Below, in pieces: positions 29,653 through 30,594 of a DNA stretch of 30,594 bases; positions within the stretch are counted from its first letter, which is position 1, and each line of letters opens with the position of its first letter. The translations under genes and the position numbers were made by a program. The notes beneath the pieces were generated by a model. That model saw only the letters and a program-made list of their open reading frames with translations, had not been told where the DNA came from and searched no databases. The stretch comes from Pleurocapsa sp. MO_226.B13 (GTDB lineage: Bacteria; Cyanobacteriota; Cyanobacteriia; Cyanobacteriales; Xenococcaceae): positions 1 to 30,594 of the forward strand of contig JASJEI010000052.1 of NCBI GenBank assembly GCA_030064795.1, given 5' to 3'.

Positions 29653-29805
29653 TTAAAAAGTACCTAATAAAATCAGAAGTGTAAAAACACAGACGAGCAT
29701 CAAGATCGCCGCTAAGATGAATAACCAAGGTTCGCGATTGATGCGATCGAGGTACTGATTAACTTTTTTATCTTTCGGCTCAGGATGCCAAATCATCGGT
29801 TTCAT
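29653..29805 (-). CDS. One-helix membrane microprotein (50 aa)
   Basis: 50 residues from ATG 29805. A soluble charged N-terminal half (MKPMIWHPEPKDKKVNQYLD) is followed by one strongly hydrophobic helix (about 27-48, including PWLFILAAILMLVCVFTLL) at the C-terminus. The ribosome site AGGGAGG lies 8 bases before this ATG and fixes the start; an in-frame ATG at 29811 is too close to it. The clear Shine-Dalgarno and codon use support a real gene. No family recognised; a tail-anchored small membrane subunit is a reasonable reading. Confidence 0.75.
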   Translation of the reverse strand: MKPMIWHPEPKDKKVNQYLDRINREPWLFILAAILMLVCVFTLLILLGTF

Positions 29806-29820
29806 AATCATCGCCTCCCT

Positions 29821-30141
29821 ACTTTTCGAGACAAGTTATATGCTTGCTTTTATCTATATTCTAACTTGAAGTAAATTCTCTAAGATCTACTCTAACTAAG
29901 ACAATTTAGATAAATCTGTGAGAAAACTTTTCTACCTAACGAAATTTATTTCAGAAAGCTTTTCATAAAACTTATCACTAATGCCGATGATTTTTTAATT
30001 AAAATAAAAATACAATCTAATACTTATTAACAAATTTTTTCAAGTTTAACAGAGAAAAAACTTACCTAAAGTTTGAAGATTCAGTGTGGAGTGAGAGTGT
30101 TATCAGTTGAGTTCTCATCACCGTTGCTGGTGTTTAAAACT
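29821..30141. other. Divergent gap between two microprotein genes; no gene
   Basis: About 320 bp, very A/T rich. It holds the promoters of both microprotein genes if they are real. No repeat, hairpin or further ORF stands out. Confidence 0.4.
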
Positions 30142-30249
30142 ATGTTGAAAGCAATTATCTTTTTGGGCTGCGCGCTCTTTTTCATTCTATTTTGGTCTTG
30201 GATACTATCGAATAATAAAGATTATTCGCCCCCACCTGGACGCATTTAG
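30142..30249 (+). CDS. One-helix membrane microprotein (35 aa)
   Basis: ATG 30142 to TAG 30249 gives 35 residues: a hydrophobic helix from the very start (LKAIIFLGCALFFILFWSW) and a short polar tail ending in PPPGRI. The ribosome site is weak (CTGGTG about 10 bases upstream), and GTG 30130 could also start the frame. The membrane-type composition and the polar, proline-rich tail argue for a real product, but it is a short ORF and may be chance. No family recognised. Confidence 0.45.
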   Translation: MLKAIIFLGCALFFILFWSWILSNNKDYSPPPGRI

Positions 30250-30513
30250 TCCTACCAGAAATTGAGTAGATGGATGAAAGACAGAGGTTAGGGGATTGAC
30301 ATAAATCAAGTGAAGTTAGCCAGTTTACCCTTGAGGATTAAAAAATCCGTTCTTATAAATATCTCTTAACCTTTACTATGAGCAAAACTAATTGAATAAA
30401 ATTTATTTTTATCGAAAGTTAGACAGAGTGTGGATAATTACTTGAAATAAAGTTAACCTCTAGATTTCCCAGCCCAAAATATTTGTATCGGCTCAATAAT
30501 CTGGGGTAGGCAG

Positions 30514-30594
30514 TTACTCCATATGCCACGACCAACCTAGGAGATTAAGAGCGGTATTGTTCCGAATCATCGTCGCCAGGGACTCAATATTTTC
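30514..30594 (-). CDS. C-terminal end of a gene running off the window
   Basis: From the window edge the minus strand is open for 26 codons and ends in TAA at 30516-30514. The translation begins ENIESLATMIRNNTALNLL and ends GWSWHME, which looks like a natural protein C-terminus. Too short to assign; the rest lies beyond 30594. Confidence 0.5.
   Translation of the reverse strand, partial: ENIESLATMIRNNTALNLLGWSWHME

Overview
The window reads as chromosome of a cyanobacterium. The octamer GCGATCGC (HIP1) occurs throughout coding and non-coding DNA. The gene set is that of an oxygenic phototroph: three-domain ferredoxin-NADP reductase with a phycobilisome-linker domain, phosphoribulokinase with regulatory cysteines, a b/b' type F-ATPase operon, and an FtsH most like the thylakoid FtsH2 type. 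Moderate GC, long intergenic spacers and many small palindromic repeats fit a large-genome lineage such as Pleurocapsales, but I cannot name the species. No tRNA, rRNA, CRISPR array or intact insertion sequence was found.

Layout. 1-121: a palindromic repeat cluster. 153-1287 (minus): a HEAT-repeat protein and a coiled-coil microprotein in one tight unit. 1997-4084 (plus): a stand-alone EF-G outside any str operon, carrying a cysteine pair placed like the redox pair of Synechocystis EF-G. 4246-4722: a DUF29-like protein. 4921-11601 (minus): a CPA2 cation/proton antiporter, a GT4 glycosyltransferase of sucrose-phosphate-synthase type, dUTPase with a cysteine-rich exported protein upstream, and ftsH. 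12122-15022: divergent petH (minus) and prk (plus), the last step of linear electron flow facing a key Calvin-cycle kinase. 15068-16548: a repeat-rich, decaying stretch with a strong terminator, a one-helix microprotein, a start-less ORF remnant and several inverted repeats. 16549-19466: a methyltransferase, then an overlapping pair of a two-helix membrane protein and a lipoprotein with an SPFH/prohibitin-like body.

19923-26124 holds the ATP synthase operon in the order I, a, c, b', b, delta, alpha, gamma, without beta and epsilon, as is usual in cyanobacteria. Stem-loops lie after the c gene and between b' and b, and a terminator follows gamma. 26280-26981 is an OmpR-type response regulator with no kinase beside it. 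27097-29134 (minus) holds a flavin-dependent-halogenase-like enzyme and a small downstream protein. The right end (29135-30594) has a compact palindrome-dense element, two further one-helix microproteins and the C-terminal end of a gene that runs off the window.

Functionally, several genes bear on photosynthetic energy conversion and its upkeep: FNR makes NADPH, ATP synthase makes ATP, PRK spends ATP in carbon fixation, FtsH clears damaged D1, and an EF-G of the redox-sensitive type would tie translation to the redox state. The less explained parts are the halogenase pair, the SPFH lipoprotein pair, three microproteins and the repeat elements. I see no clear multi-gene system that looks entirely new.
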